Assembly: GCF_030272615.1 (NCBI RefSeq)
Contig: NC_081407.1
Coordinates: forward strand, 145,334,897-145,398,896
Length of the DNA stretch: 64,000 nucleotides
Source: Cryptomeria japonica
Taxonomy: Eukaryota; Streptophyta; Pinopsida; Cupressales; Cupressaceae
Direction of reading: 5' to 3'
Positions 8,840 to 20,425 of the stretch are shown here, one piece after another (the first letter of the stretch is position 1; each line of letters opens with the position of its first letter). Made by a program: the position numbers and the translations under genes. The notes below the pieces were generated by a model, which was not told where the DNA came from, did no database searches, and saw only the letters and a list, made by a program, of their open reading frames with translations.

Positions 8840-11208
8840 TATCACTCCCGCGCGGTCTTGACCATGAATACAGCCTCCATAACCTCCTTATTCTTCTTAT
8901 CCATATCTTCCAAAACGGAAGCAAGGTGAGTCTCTACTGTTGCTCGCTTAGCCGTCTCTTGGGCCAACTCGGCCTTTGCCTGTGCCAACTGCTCCTCCAC
9001 GACGATCACCCAAGTTCTTTGCTAGACTAGCTCCTCTACCACTTGGAGCCGAGTGGCTAACTCCTCCCAAGCAATAATAACTGCCACCTGCTCGGCCGTA
9101 TCCCCTACTGCTGAATGTTGGGCCCATCAGAGCTCATAATATTCGTCTTGGAATGCCTGCTCGACCCTCTTGAGCAATGCGTGTGTCCCGCTCTCTCCAA
9201 CTGGCTCCTGACACCTCCACTCCACCATGGCATGTGTCTCCCTAGTAGGCCATCCCCTGGAGTCAAAACACCTCACAAATTCCTCAGGGCATCCTCCTGT
9301 AGCAAATGCGATTTGATGCTCTACAACCTCGTCTGTCTTTCTCAAAGCCAAGTCTTGAATCGAGGCCACCATCCTCCGTGTACCGACCCCCACATCCGCC
9401 AGAAACAACTCCACAATACCCAACTCACATGGGACAACAAATGCTACTTGCTGATGGGCCCCAATAGCCCTAGACTCCTCTGCCAACACTGCCATATCCT
9501 GTGGTAGATCCATCTCCGACTCCCTTTGGTGGGAAGTCCCCTCCTCCAAATCCACAATCTCTAGCAACACCTGCTGCTGTGGTGAAGGAGGTGGAGGTCC
9601 TATGGGTGCCATGGGGGTCACCTCGTAACGATCCAACCACGCATCCGTGGTGGCGTCTCTAACGCCGTGGGCATCTCTTGAGTGTTTGCATGTTGGCTCA
9701 TCACCTCAACTTCCCAGCTGTAGGTGCTACAGTAGAAGGGGGTTGAGGCTTTGTGCTAGGAGGTGTTTGAGTGGGTGGTGTCTGCAACTGCCCGAACCTT
9801 GGCACAGGTATGGCTCCAATAGTCATCAACTCGCAACAAGGCTGGAGCAAAAACATGTGCGGAACCACTCGACAACTTGACACCACTGGATGGTGCAATG
9901 CCTGGTGTACTAATACCACTTGAGGGTGTGGCAAATGGTGTAATGCCTTCAACGCCACTCGTACCCTCTGCATTGTCCAATGCACCTGTACCACTACTCA
10001 CCTCCCCTTGACTCACCATACGGAAGGTATCACTTCTTGTACTACTCCCACTTCTTGTACTACTCTTGGAAGAAGTGTCCTCCGACTCCTCTTCTCCATT
10101 GCTATCATCCTCCTCTATTGTCTCTGGCTCACTCTCAGATGCCATCACCTGCCGCCTTCGCTTCTTGCTAGATTGAACATCCCCACCACCTACAAAAGTA
10201 TCTAAGCGAGTCCAATAAAATATTGGCGCTTGTGAAGGGTCCACGCGACACTGCGGCTGCCACTCATATCTGTCTAGGGGCACTTGTGTCCTGACAACAT
10301 CCAAGAAAAGCCCAATGGCATGGTAGAGCATGTAGAAAGCTTTATGCTGTAATGTGAGAAAGTCATGAATCCGGTCCAAGAGCACAAACGCCCAATCATA
10401 TACCATGCCATTTCGCAAACCATTCATCAAGGTTAACATGGATATCACAATATCTGAAGCTCGGCTAGCCCTTGTCAGTCGGCTCTTCATCATGTCCAAC
10501 AAACACTGCCACTCTCCTGGCACAATGAACGATTTCTTCAACTCGCGCCCCTTAGGTGCAGTCACCGTCTCCCATTCTTTCGGTGTCAAATTACTTTGGT
10601 ATACCAATCGAAGGAGTTTCCGCTTTTGTTTTGCGAACATAGTCGTGGCGGTCTTGTCAATCTTTCGACCCTCACCAGGGGTGCCGAACACCCAAGTGAA
10701 TGCATCTGTCGAGAATGACACTATCATTGTACACTGCTGGTAATTGAACACAGACTCCCGAGCACTCCGGTCATATGTGGTGATCATTGTTCTCAGAGGT
10801 TGCTCAAAATCTCGAATGGGAAACATTGGCATTTGGATTGCCCAATGCACCCCTGCACGCCTAGGGGATTCTTTGATTGGGTGATCGTCCGCTGTCTCTA
10901 GCCACCATGTCCTGCATAGGGTGCCGCTCAATCCCTCGAAAGTAATCGTGTCTGCTGTCACCTTGTCCTGCATTTTCTTCCCTTTCCCAGCCTTGGTGGT
11001 CTTGCCTGTATCTATCTTGCTTGCAATCCTCACTCTTGATGGCAACATTCTCTTCCCTTTGTCCATGGCCGCTGCGCTGCTTGATTATGCCATTCTTCCT
11101 TGTTTCGACTGTTGATTCCTCGGGAGTTGTAACTGTTGCAACCATTTTCTCCAATCTTGTTTTGCTCTGCCGGACTCCATTAATTAATCCTTTAATTGCC
11201 GGTGACAA
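8840..11208 (-). pseudogene. Gypsy accessory ORF downstream of integrase, unknown function
   Basis: A long minus reading frame lies between integrase and the 3' LTR. It opens at M 11208 or 11145 (MVATVTTPEES..), shifts frame near 11070 into a 436-codon open stretch (11066-9756), shifts again to 9636-9127, and continues as coiled-coil-like sequence to about 8840 and the tail at 7540. It has a basic N-terminus with KGK/KAGKGKK runs, a middle part with GMVYDWAFVLLDRIHDF and HKAFYMLYHAIGLFL, then a serine- and acid-rich region (EEDDSNGEEESEDTSS), then a Pro/Gln-rich part. I see no signal peptide, furin-type site or membrane anchor, so an envelope role is not supported although the position is that of env-like ORFs. 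No known family is recognised. Confidence 0.6.
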
Positions 11209-11229
11209 TACTTATAATATTTCCAAATT

Positions 11230-11910
11230 CTGTTATTTTCTTGTACGGCTTGTGCAAATTTTGATTTGTTCTCCTTGTACAGCCTTCCACGTTACCTTGT
11301 ACGACCTCCCACGAGTCTCTTATTGTGTAGATTTGGTAATCACTCTTGACTATGTATGGATTTTTGTTGTACGATGATGCCTTGTACGGATGTGCTCTCC
11401 TTCACTGCTTTTGCCGACACTTGTACGAATTTCCTGTTTGCATAACAATGTACAGGTTTCCCCTTTGTCTGCCTTGTGTATGGATTCACCTCCTTCCCTA
11501 TCCTTCATACGATCTCCGCCTCATGTACAGATTTGCTTCTGTGCTTGAAACCATACGAATTTTGACCTTGTGCGATTTCTTTGTCGTGTACAAATTTTTT
11601 CCCGAGGGCCTCCTTCGCTTAGCTACTTGTACGATGATATCTACTTGTGTGGCTATACAAATTCCTATTGTTCTTGTGGCCGTACGGATTGCTCCTTGTA
11701 CGGATTTCACCTCGGCTTCGCTTTGTCTTGTAATTGTACAGTTTTGTCGGATGGGGTTGTACGATTTGGAGTGCACTTTATAATTTTTTGCCTTTTATAA
11801 TTTTCACCCAAGTTAGGGCGTACACCTTCCACTGTACAGTTTATTGCCGATGACAAAAAACTGTACATGAGTTCTCTAATAATTTATATATATATATATA
11901 TATATGTACA
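11230..11910. promoter_or_regulatory. Cluster of TTGTACG / TGTACA motifs upstream of the accessory ORF
   Basis: Between the integrase tail and the accessory ORF the DNA holds eight TTGTACG sites (near 11241, 11299, 11367, 11383, 11422, 11631, 11695, 11757) and about eight TGTACA sites, plus degenerate forms such as CCGTACGGAT. On the minus strand TTGTACG is CGTACAA, the core of the SBP-box (SPL) site TNCGTACAA; sites near 11383, 11422 and 11695 fit the full form. The block lies immediately 5' of the minus-strand accessory ORF, so it could act as its promoter or enhancer. It could also be a decayed short-period repeat. Confidence 0.45.
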
Positions 11911-13372
11911 TGTTTTTTTTTAAAACAATAAAAATACCTCTTCAAGTCATGAACTAGGTCGCTCCGTTGTCGCCTTTGATGATATACCTTTAGTTTCGAC
12001 CCATTCACTAGCTCTCTGATTGGCTGGTCGTCCAAAGTTGATAATCTGACTGCTCCATTGTCCTCGACTTTCCGAATTTTGTATGGACCCAACCATCTCA
12101 CTTAAAATTTACCGGGTTTTATCTCGTTTCGGCCATTATACTTCAATACCCATTGGTCTGGGCTGAACTTCATACGCCAGATGTGTTTATCATGCCACGA
12201 TTTTCGATGTTGTTGGGCCACCTCAGTGGCCCATTGAGCCGTCATTTTCCGCTCATCCAGCTTGCCCAACGCGTCCAACCTTTCCTGTAGGCTTTCCATA
12301 TCGCCAAGCCGATTCTCGATAGCTATACGCAAACTAGGTACCATGAACTTGGTGGGTACAATTGCCTCCTAGCCACACATCAGTTGGAAGGGTGTCTGAC
12401 CCGTTTTCACCTTGTACGTGGTTCAGTAAGCCCATAGGACAGACGAAAGTTTTTCCTCCCAATCTTCTTGTTCGACACCACAAGACTTGTATATGACAGA
12501 GACGAGTATTTTTTTTGTGGCCTCTGCTTGCTCGTTGGCTCTCGGGTAGTAAGGGCTCGACAAGGAGTGAAAAATCTTAAACTCCGTTGTCAAAAGTTTA
12601 ACCACATGATTTACAAAGTGCCCTCCTTTGTCAGTTGTCAATTGGATGGGGCTGTCATACAGGGTGATGATCTGCTCGTATATAATCCTTGCGGTACTCA
12701 AGGCTGAGTTGTTTGGTAGCGCTCGTGCTTCAGCCCACTTCGTCAAATATTCTGTTGCCACCACGATATAATGGCACCTCCATGCATGGCTCGCCTTCAA
12801 TGGCCCTATAAAGTCCAATCCTAATCGCTCAAACAACTCCAACGCATGGGAGGGGTTTAGGGGCATAAAGTCCCTCTTGAGTGGTTTCCCTGCCCTTTGA
12901 CAGGTATCACATCCCACGACCCATTCATGAGCGTCATTGTATAGCGTGGGCCACCATAACCCTACTAGCAACACCTTCCGAGCTGTGGTGTTTGGTCCCA
13001 TGTGGCCACCTGCAGGCCCTTCGTGTGCCTCTCTCAGCACCCCTGGGATTTCTTCTTCCATGACACATCTTCTCAATACTTGATCGAGTCCCATCTTTTA
13101 GAGCAACCCATTGATCAACTGAATGTTCGACTCCTTAGGACCAACTTTCTTCTCTCTCCAGGCAGTATGTCGACCGAGAACTGTGAAGTCGACAGGTACT
13201 CCTTGACGTTGTTGTACCATAATGGTAGTGCAACTATCTGAAATAAATGAGCATCTGAGAAGTCATCATTCACTTCGTCAGGTGGTTCTTTGAACTTGAT
13301 CTGTGACAATTGATCAACAATTACATGACTCTTCCCAGGGCGTACAATAATGGTGAAGGTGAATACTTGCAA
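11841..13372 (-). pseudogene. Gypsy integrase with GPY/F-like C-terminal region
   Basis: Minus frames 13372-13115, 13094-12423, 12344-12102 and 12101-11841 read on from RNase H. The HHCC zinc finger is visible as LREAHEGPAGGHMG and CDTCQRAGK. The catalytic core shows LDFIGP (first Asp), TTDKGGHF (second Asp) and NEQAEATKKIL (Glu). The C-terminal piece MRWLGPYKIRKVEDNGAVRL is a GPY/F-type module; no chromodomain is seen behind it. Frameshifts lie near 13100 and 12400 and a stop at 12102. It would insert element cDNA into chromosomal DNA. The lack of a chromodomain and the presence of a downstream ORF fit a Tat/Athila-like lineage better than chromoviruses. Confidence 0.88.
11885..11906. repeat. 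(TA)n microsatellite
   Basis: About eleven TA units lie just before the end of the integrase reading frame. Confidence 0.9.
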
Positions 13373-13381
13373 TAGGAGTAT

Positions 13382-14338
13382 TCACCTACTGATCCTCCCT
13401 TGAATAATGGGTTTATTCACTAGGTACATTAGCGCCTGGTGATCCACATAAAATGTGAATGGAGTTGCCAGTACGTAGTGCCGGAATTTCTGCACCGCGT
13501 AGACCATCCCGAGGGCTTCCCTCTCTTTGGTGCTATAATTTTTTTTTGCCTTTGACAACAGTCGACTGGCAAAATAAATGGGGTGATCTAACCCATGTCC
13601 TCCCACCTGTGCCAGTGTCGCACCAATAGCATAATTAGAGGCATCCATATGTATGTGGAATTCTCTATCCCAGTTTGGGTAGGCCAGGATGGGTGTAGCC
13701 ACCAACCTCGTCTTGAGTTCCTCGAATGCTTCTCCTTGTGTCCTCTCCCAGACATACGACTCTACCTTCCATTTCAGTTTATCGAGAGGGTACAAAATCT
13801 GAGCGAAGTTTTGGATAAACTTCAGATAGTACCCTATGTGCCCCAGAAAGGACTCGACGCTTGACACATCCGTTGGGGGCTCCATCTCAATGATTACCCT
13901 CACCTTATCTGGGTTTGTTTTCAATCCGGCCTTGCACACAATGTGGCCGAGTAATTTCCCCCGAGGCACCATAAACCGATTATTTTTTGGATTTAGTGCT
14001 AGTCGGGCTCTTTGACATCGCTCCATGCATTCCCTTGAGGCTACCAAGTGCGTGTCCTGTCCACTGTAGATGGACGAGTCGTCCAAAAGTGCCTCAAAGT
14101 TCCCCACTGACATTTTGTTGAAGATGTGCAGAACTATCCTTTGGAAGGCAGCCGGAGCATTGCAAAACCCGAACGACATTCGGTTGTAGGCATATACACC
14201 GTCCTCGACCACAAATGTGGTCTTCAACTTGTCCTCCGCAATTGAAATTTCGTTCTACTCGGAAAACCCGTCCAGGAAAGAGTACATTTTGTTTTTGGCC
14301 ACTTCCTTGAGAATGCTATCTGTGAAGGTGTTGACGTG
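13382..14338 (-). pseudogene. Gypsy RT (palm and thumb) and RNase H
   Basis: A 281-codon open stretch plus its upstream extension to the giant-element junction. It shows NKMYSFLDGFSE (first Asp block, followed by a TAG), YNRMSFGFCNAPAAFQ, ALLDDSSIYSG (the catalytic DD), LLGHIVCKAGLKTNPDKV, FLGHIGYYLKFIQNFA, then RNase H: FHIHMDASNYAIGATL, ASRLLSKAKKNYSTKEREAL, VDHQALMYL. The amino part lies at 25643-26272; the giant element splits the gene after LIPF, and the frame rejoins when the element and one GAAGG copy are removed. Confidence 0.9.
14334..14338. repeat. Target-site duplication GAAGG of the outer giant element
   Basis: Matches 25638-25642 exactly. Joining the gypsy sequence across it restores the RT reading frame (LIPF then TDSILKEVAKNKM). 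Confidence 0.9.
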
Positions 14339-15189
14339 TATTTTGTACACTATCAAACACAGAATAAAATACCCAAGGGTACCTTATCCTCTCTTGAATA
14401 AAGTCTCTGAATGCTGAAGATGTCACGAGAAAGGATCAATCAGGGTGACTTCAATATTCTTCGTTGTAGGATCTCTACGTGTGGATAAGCACCAGTGGTC
14501 GTTGTGAATGCTGTTTCTTCAAGGGGCCTTACGTTTCCGAATTGCACAAACATAATTTTCCTAAAACTAACAAGCTTTCAAAAAGATCAAAAGATAGGGT
14601 TTGCAAGAGATGAATTCTAATCTAATCCTAAGAATGACCCAATGTAGGCTAGACTTGGTAAGATTCTACCAATTTCAGTATTGCCAAGTGATTACAACTC
14701 AACTGAAATTGATGCGATCTTCTAAGGTGTTTAATGATTTTCAAATCATCAAGAATTACAAATACTACCATAAAGGTACATATCAATAGTTCAAGAATGA
14801 TTGAAGGTTCAAGTAATCCAAATATCTCCAGTTGACCACACAAGGCATCCTTACAATCAGTAAGAAGCTAGTGGTTTGGAATGTGAATCTCACCAAAGAT
14901 TGAGCCCAACACTTAGTCCTTCAAACTTAAAATGCTACTTCGATCGAGAATGATTCAAGAAAGTAAACAACCATGAAAATAGCCACAAGAATTGCAATAA
15001 AACACCATAACTTCAATATTTTATTGATCTCAAAGCCAAAATAGACAACAATTGCTTGAAATTCTCTCTTCAACGCTCAATCTTGCTACAAAATAACTTT
15101 CTTCTCTCCAAAAGCTCTAATCTTCTAACTTCTAACTATCCAATCTCTAATCTCTAATCTCTTAATGACAAAATGAAAATGAGTGAGGG

Positions 15190-15198
15190 TATATATAG
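15190..15198 (-). promoter_or_regulatory. Distal TATA box of the outer giant element
   Basis: GCTATATATAC on the minus strand. It aligns with TATATAAG at 23203-23210 in the inner copy and with 45108-45114 in the third, each about 860-875 bp from the TGTTGACG end. It may be the true LTR promoter. Confidence 0.5.
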
Positions 15199-15426
15199 CA
15201 TCCTCAATTACAATGAACGACCTAGATCAAAAGAAGATCAACGGCTGAGATTTTGACACCTAAACCCTAATTAGGGTTTGTTACAAAAAGTTCCCTTTTT
15301 AGTTGAACATTATTAAATGCATAGCCAAATATTTAATTGGCGCAAAAATCTAGGAAACATAGACCAATGATAATTAAGGTGCCACATCATCTACAACAAC
15401 CTCTCTTCTAGAACCTTATTCCCTTT

Positions 15427-18400
15427 CTAATGTTCTTTCTTAGCATATGCAATGAATCTGGACACGATTCCTTCAATCTCAGCAATAGGAATCTCGGGAA
15501 GATTCCTCATTCGTTCCTCCAAATGGATAACCTGATCAAAGGTCTTGAGAAGAGCCGTATCCCATTCAGGTTCGAGTTCTTTGATCTTCTCAATCAGGAG
15601 CATAGTAGTGAACATCAGGTCCCGTTGCTCATCTGTGATTACATTCTCATCTTTGCAAAAAATGACCTTGACTCTATCTTCCTATTCTTGAAGGTCCACA
15701 TCTGTCTCAACTTCGATCCTCCTGCCGAGAATGGTACACAACACCTCAAACACCTTGTCTTGAATCGGATGGATGACGCCCTCAACTTGATTGCATTTGG
15801 TGCTAATGTCCTCGAAAAGAACCTCTTTCATCTAAAGTAGAGTTGACCACTGAAGTAAGTTATGAGCTCCTCCATCCATTATCTTTTCTTGTGCTAGGAT
15901 CTTCCTTGATGTTTGCCTGATCACTTGCAGGACAGGAATGATAACATCTCTAGTGTGAGCGAAAGCGGCTACTGTTATCATTAGGTTGTGTAGGATCTCA
16001 AGGACTTGGATAGCTCGGTGGATTGTCTGCATCATTCTTGTTGCAAATTCAATAGCTACTGTGTGGGATTTGTCAATCCAAGAGCTCATAAGCTGAACCA
16101 AGCTCTTGACTCTCTCTGCCTCGCCAACTGATTCAAGGGGAAGTGCTTGCACTAGAGACACTGCTGGATCCTGACGTCCCAAAGGCTAATTAAGATGGCT
16201 AAAGTAGCCTCTCCAAGCACCTCTCTCTCTCTCAAGCTTTCTATTCTTTTCCATTTCTTCCTTAAGCTTGTCCTTAAGTACTTCAAATGAATCGGTTGCC
16301 TCATCCAGTGCCTGCTCGGCAGTGAGTGGCCCAAGCTCAAATGTTTCTACATCATACTCTTCTGCAAGGATTTCACCTTCATACTTGTCCACTACTGGTG
16401 TAGCTATTTGCAACTTCCTGGACCCTGTCTCATCTTTGATCACCTTGGACATCTTGGTGGCCTTCCTCTTCTCTGTTGCTTCCTGAGAATTTCCTATAAG
16501 GCTCTCTAAGTCAATCACATCCTCTTCATCCTCAATTACGATCACCCTTGTCAGCCTCTCCTTCAACCAATCTGGAATGGCAGATCTTGTCTCTTTAACT
16601 TGTATTTCCTTAAGCAATGGTTCATCTTCTCGGAGAGGAGATGTCACTTCATCATCATTCTTTTCTTCATGTAGCTCATTGATTTGGGGAGATTGACTTG
16701 ATGAATGCTGAGGTGCCTTCCCCTTTTCAGGTTTATCATTTTGTACTATTGACTCCATAGATTCATCAACCTCAGGTACCGTCTTCTCTTGTCCTTCAAC
16801 TTGACTCGTCCTTTTCTTATGTCGAGAAGATGTGCCTGATGAGCGATCTCGATTGGCCTCTTGTTTCTTCTTGGAGGGTTCCTTTTTCTCAGGTCTTTCT
16901 TTCCTCTTTGCGCCTCTAGGATGAGAATTGCCTTCACTTGCGCTTGCTCCTCCTTTTTCTGGTCTTTCCTCCAAAGCAAAAGTCATCGGTACGTTTTGCT
17001 CTCTTAACTTTTAATGTTGTACATCCACCCATCTGCGAGTACATGACAAAACTGGGGCCATCAAAGCTCTCAAGTCTGAAATCTCAGGCTCGTTCCAATC
17101 TATCTTCACTGCTTTGTCTTCTCTGTCATAGGATGATTGGAGATGTCTGCCACTGTCCTGAGCTTGATCGGCCACTCTGTAGACTTTGCACTTCCTGATG
17201 AAATCTAAAGGTAATCTGGAATGCATCTTTCTCTTCACTTCTAAATCACTTGAGAGATTCATCCAAAAGTCCTCTACCTGAAATTCATGCTTGTACTTCC
17301 CACCATATGTCTCTTCTATATACCCATAAGGGTCAAAATTTTCTCTTAAGGCAAAGAACGTGAATGAATATGAGGCCAATTCCTTCTCCGCATCATCCAA
17401 AGCTAGAGCATTAGGACATACCTCAACTGAATTCCCCAATATGATGGGCACGGGAATTCCATTTCTATGCTTGTGTCTGAATGCCTTCGCATAGTCTGCC
17501 AATTGCCTAGTCAACTCGAGTAGCACTATCCTGTCTGTCGGATACCTCGGCAACATGTAGGGAGGTGAAGGACACCCATGAACTCTGATATATGTAAACT
17601 TTGGAAACTGGATGAACCAAGCACCATACCTCTTCACAAGCTCTTGTGCATCTAGAGATAGTCGGTTGTGAATCCCGCCTTGCAAGATCCTAGTGATGTT
17701 CATCGTGAAGGTATCATTGACTAACTTGTAGTCACTTCCAGGTGGATGATGCAAATGAGCATAAGAGTCACAACTCTCACTTCTTCGGGTCCTCTTTCGA
17801 TCACTCCTCTGTGAGGTAGTCCTACATATTCGAAACTCCTGATCAAGGCATATATGACGTATGAGCTCATTTGGAATGACTTGGTAGGCTTTAGTCTTCT
17901 CAACTGTACGTCCAAGCAATGGCTAATAATTCTAGCCCAATGGATCGTCCCTTTCCCTTGAACTATCACTTGGATGAAGTAGAACATCCACTTCTCAAAG
18001 TAGAAGGCTTGAGGAGCCCCTGTAACTCGATTGAGTAAAGTTATCAAATCTCTGTACTCCTCCTGGAAGTCGATCCTATGTGGTGTGTTGGTAACCTTAC
18101 TTAGGCGAGGGTGACTTTTGAGTAACCAATTCTTATTGATGATGCTCAAGCAAGTGTCTGGATCATCTTCATACATTGATTTGGCTCCTTCTAGGCTTTT
18201 TTAAATCATATCTTTATGTTCTGGAAGATGGAAAGCTTCACTTATAGCCTCCTCTGATAGGTAAGCTAAAGTGTTTCCTTCCTTGGACACGATTGATCTC
18301 GATTGTGAGTCATAATGGCGAGCACACTCGATCATCAGTTCATGGCATTGGATTGTTGGAGGGAAACCGACCGCCTTGATGATGCCACTTTCAATTATTC

Positions 18401-18544
18401 TCTTTGCGACAGGTGATGGTTTTCCAATGTAAGGGACCTCTCGAAACTTCTTGACACGATCTTGGTCTCCAATTCTTCGTTCCTCTGATCTTCCTTCATG
18501 AGGGCCGAACGACTGGTGGATGCTCCAGCCTTCGGGGTCGCCAT
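15427..18544 (-). pseudogene. Long ORF carried by the giant element (about 1,040 codons), unknown function
   Basis: Start ATG at 18544 (MATPKAGASTSRSALMKEDQ), directly after an intron with consensus ends. There is a frameshift near 18460, a TAA at 18201, a frameshift near 17770, then a single frame to 15427 interrupted by TAA 17011 and TAGs near 16186, 15832 and 15680. Regions in order: a globular part (YIGKPSPVAKRIIESGIIK; GTIHWARIISHCLDVQLRRL; SFQMSSYVIYALIRSFEYVG), a second globular part (AWFIQFPKFTYIRVHGCPSP; YPTDRIVLLELTRQL; FYALREN-like SFTFFALRENFDPYGYIEE), a Lys/Glu-rich disordered part (16980-16700), an acidic stretch, a coiled coil (LKEEMEKNRKLERERGAW), and a helical C-terminus. No known domain, catalytic motif or zinc knuckle is recognised. 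The coding character is clear, but the product is unknown. Confidence 0.65.
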
Positions 18545-18552
18545 CTTGACAC

Positions 18553-18753
18553 CTACACAACATTCCATAATGAGTAACATATTTTGAAGCGTAGAAATAT
18601 AGAGTAGAAAGGAAGATTCAAGATGTTAATTAGGAAACTTCATGATAAATCTTGAGTTATCATTTCCTAATCGACTACATTAATCTTAGGATTTTCAAAA
18701 CAAAACGCAAAATTCAAATCTTCAATAATAGTGTCAAGGTGACTACGCCATAC
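18553..18753 (-). other. 5' UTR intron of the giant-element transcript (outer copy)
   Basis: Minus strand: GAG|GTATGG at the 5' side and GTTGTGTAG|GTGTC at the 3' side, nine bases before the ATG at 18544. The same intron with the same ends is found at 22436-22638 (inner) and 45679-45915 (third copy). Confidence 0.6.
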
Positions 18754-19007
18754 CTCCACTTGGGAATTAACTCTAAAAAATGATGCAAAAATAGGGGAAT
18801 TTGCTAGGCAGAATGTAGATCGAAATCCTCCCTTTAGCAAAATGCACCTCCTTTAGTCTTCACAAGCATCAATTCCACCACCTCTAGCCTTCAACACTTG
18901 AGGAAAATTCGCTCCAAATAAACTAGCTTTCGCACTTTCTCCTTGTTCTCCAAATCGCACTTGAAATAATGAGTGAATGATTTGAATAATGAAAAACACA
19001 CCCCAAA

Positions 19008-19014
19008 TATATAG
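19008..19014 (-). promoter_or_regulatory. Proximal TATA box of the outer giant element
   Basis: Minus strand GAGCGCTCTATATATTTGG. The GAGCGCT-TATA context recurs at 22161-22176 (inner) and 46194-46207 (third copy), always upstream of the spliced leader. Confidence 0.6.
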
Positions 19015-19363
19015 AGCGCTCACCATTTCATTTCCCAATAGGCCGACTTGGCAAAATAGGCCAAAAAAATAAATAAAATTGCAAAAGGAAGGGCCGACTT
19101 GATAAAATGAATGAAAATAAACCTCCAAGCGCTCCATTTTTTAATTTTTCTTTAATAAAAATTAATTTTAAATGCCTTAATAATAATAAAAAAATCGATT
19201 TTCTAAGGCTTAAAATTAATTATTAAATACCAATGCGTCTTTATTAAATGCCAATTTAATTAATTTTTTCAAATATTCCAAAGTTAGCAAATTTGGCATC
19301 TAATGCGATTTGGAAGATGTTAACGTCCAAAATATGGTAGAAAATGGTGAATGCTAATAACTT

Positions 19364-19892
19364 CGCTCTAGTCCCTTGGAGAGGGACAGGAGCGCCTTGT
19401 ATTTTAAGTCCTGCATTCCTTGTTTTCACGTTCAAAACTTCATCTAGGCATCTTGAAATGGCATTTTCGATAGGAGTCTTGAGTTTAATTTACTTGATCT
19501 CTAGAAGGAACGTGCCTTAGGACATTTTCGCCCTGGTCCCTTGGAGAGGGACAGGAGCGCCTTTTCCCTTTGTCCTCAATCTTTCATCTTTTAATTGCCA
19601 ATTTACGTTGTGGGGCTAGCAATGATCCCTTTCGTCCATTCAATGCGTGTTCAACTCGTTCTTTGCAAGGCAAAAATGATGTTCTAAAGATTTTCGCCCT
19701 GGTCCTCCAGTGAAGGACAGGAGCGCTTTTTGCATTTGAGCCTAGGATTGTCAAGTTTGGGAGGCAATTCCTTGTTCACCATGTTCTAGAAGACATTTCC
19801 AATCTTGCACAACCTTGCCTTAGCATAACCTCGGAGGGAAAATGTTGATTTCATAAAAATCGCCCTGGTCCTTTAGTGAGGGACAGGAGCGC
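19364..19892. repeat. Palindrome array, outer copy, part 1 (4 units)
   Basis: Units start at 19364, 19529, 19695 and 19861, spaced 165, 166 and 166 bp. Each has a left arm like CGCCCTGGTCCCT and a right arm like AGGGACAGGAGCG. Sequence between units is not repeated. The next unit (24103) lies 176 bp on if the inner insertion and one GGTAC are removed. Confidence 0.9.
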
Positions 19893-20324
19893 TTTTGAGT
19901 CCATTGCACAAATTCTTGATCACATCAACTTCAAATTATCCTCAAGGCGTAGAATATCATTCCCCACTCCTTCTTGAGTCCTGGAAACAAAAATAGCATT
20001 TCACAATGTAAGGTACTGTTGTGACGTTTTCACACATCGCCCCATTGCAAATGGGGACCCATGTTTTTTGATTTTTAGGGTTTGTTTTCTAGGTCTTTTA
20101 GGGTTTTGTTAGCTAGCCTTTGCATTTTGAGTGTCGCCCAGGTGATCGCATGGATATGCAAGTCCGGCTTGAGTGATGTCTTGATCCTGAAATTTGGCTA
20201 AGTCTGGAATGCCCTGATCCTGAAATTTGACTAAGTCTGGAAACTGAAAAACCTCAAAAAACTAGATTTTGCAATATAACTCCTGGAGGTCTGAAACCAC
20301 TCTCAAACATCCTGAAAGTATATA

Positions 20325-20386
20325 TGGAATATAACTTAAAGTATAAGAAAGATTTCTTCTTTCTTATACTTAAATGTTATATTCCA
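20325..20386. repeat. Long AT-rich hairpin near the giant-element terminus
   Basis: TGGAATATAACTTAAAGTAT and its near-complete complement (ATACTTAAATGTTATATTCCA side) form a stem of about 28 bp with a small loop. The third copy has the corresponding structure at 47992-48041; the outer copy lacks it. Confidence 0.85.
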
Positions 20387-20425
20387 TTAAAATTGTCCTG
20401 ATAGAGAGTTCGAAAAGTCAAATTT

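Noticed and set aside
8840-11208. Envelope gene of an Athila-like retrovirus
   Set aside because: The position fits, but no signal peptide, cleavage site or membrane anchor is visible; I keep it as an accessory ORF of unknown function.
11841-12101. Chromodomain after integrase
   Set aside because: The tail is a short GPY/F-like module followed by a stop and AT-rich DNA; no aromatic-cage pattern is visible.
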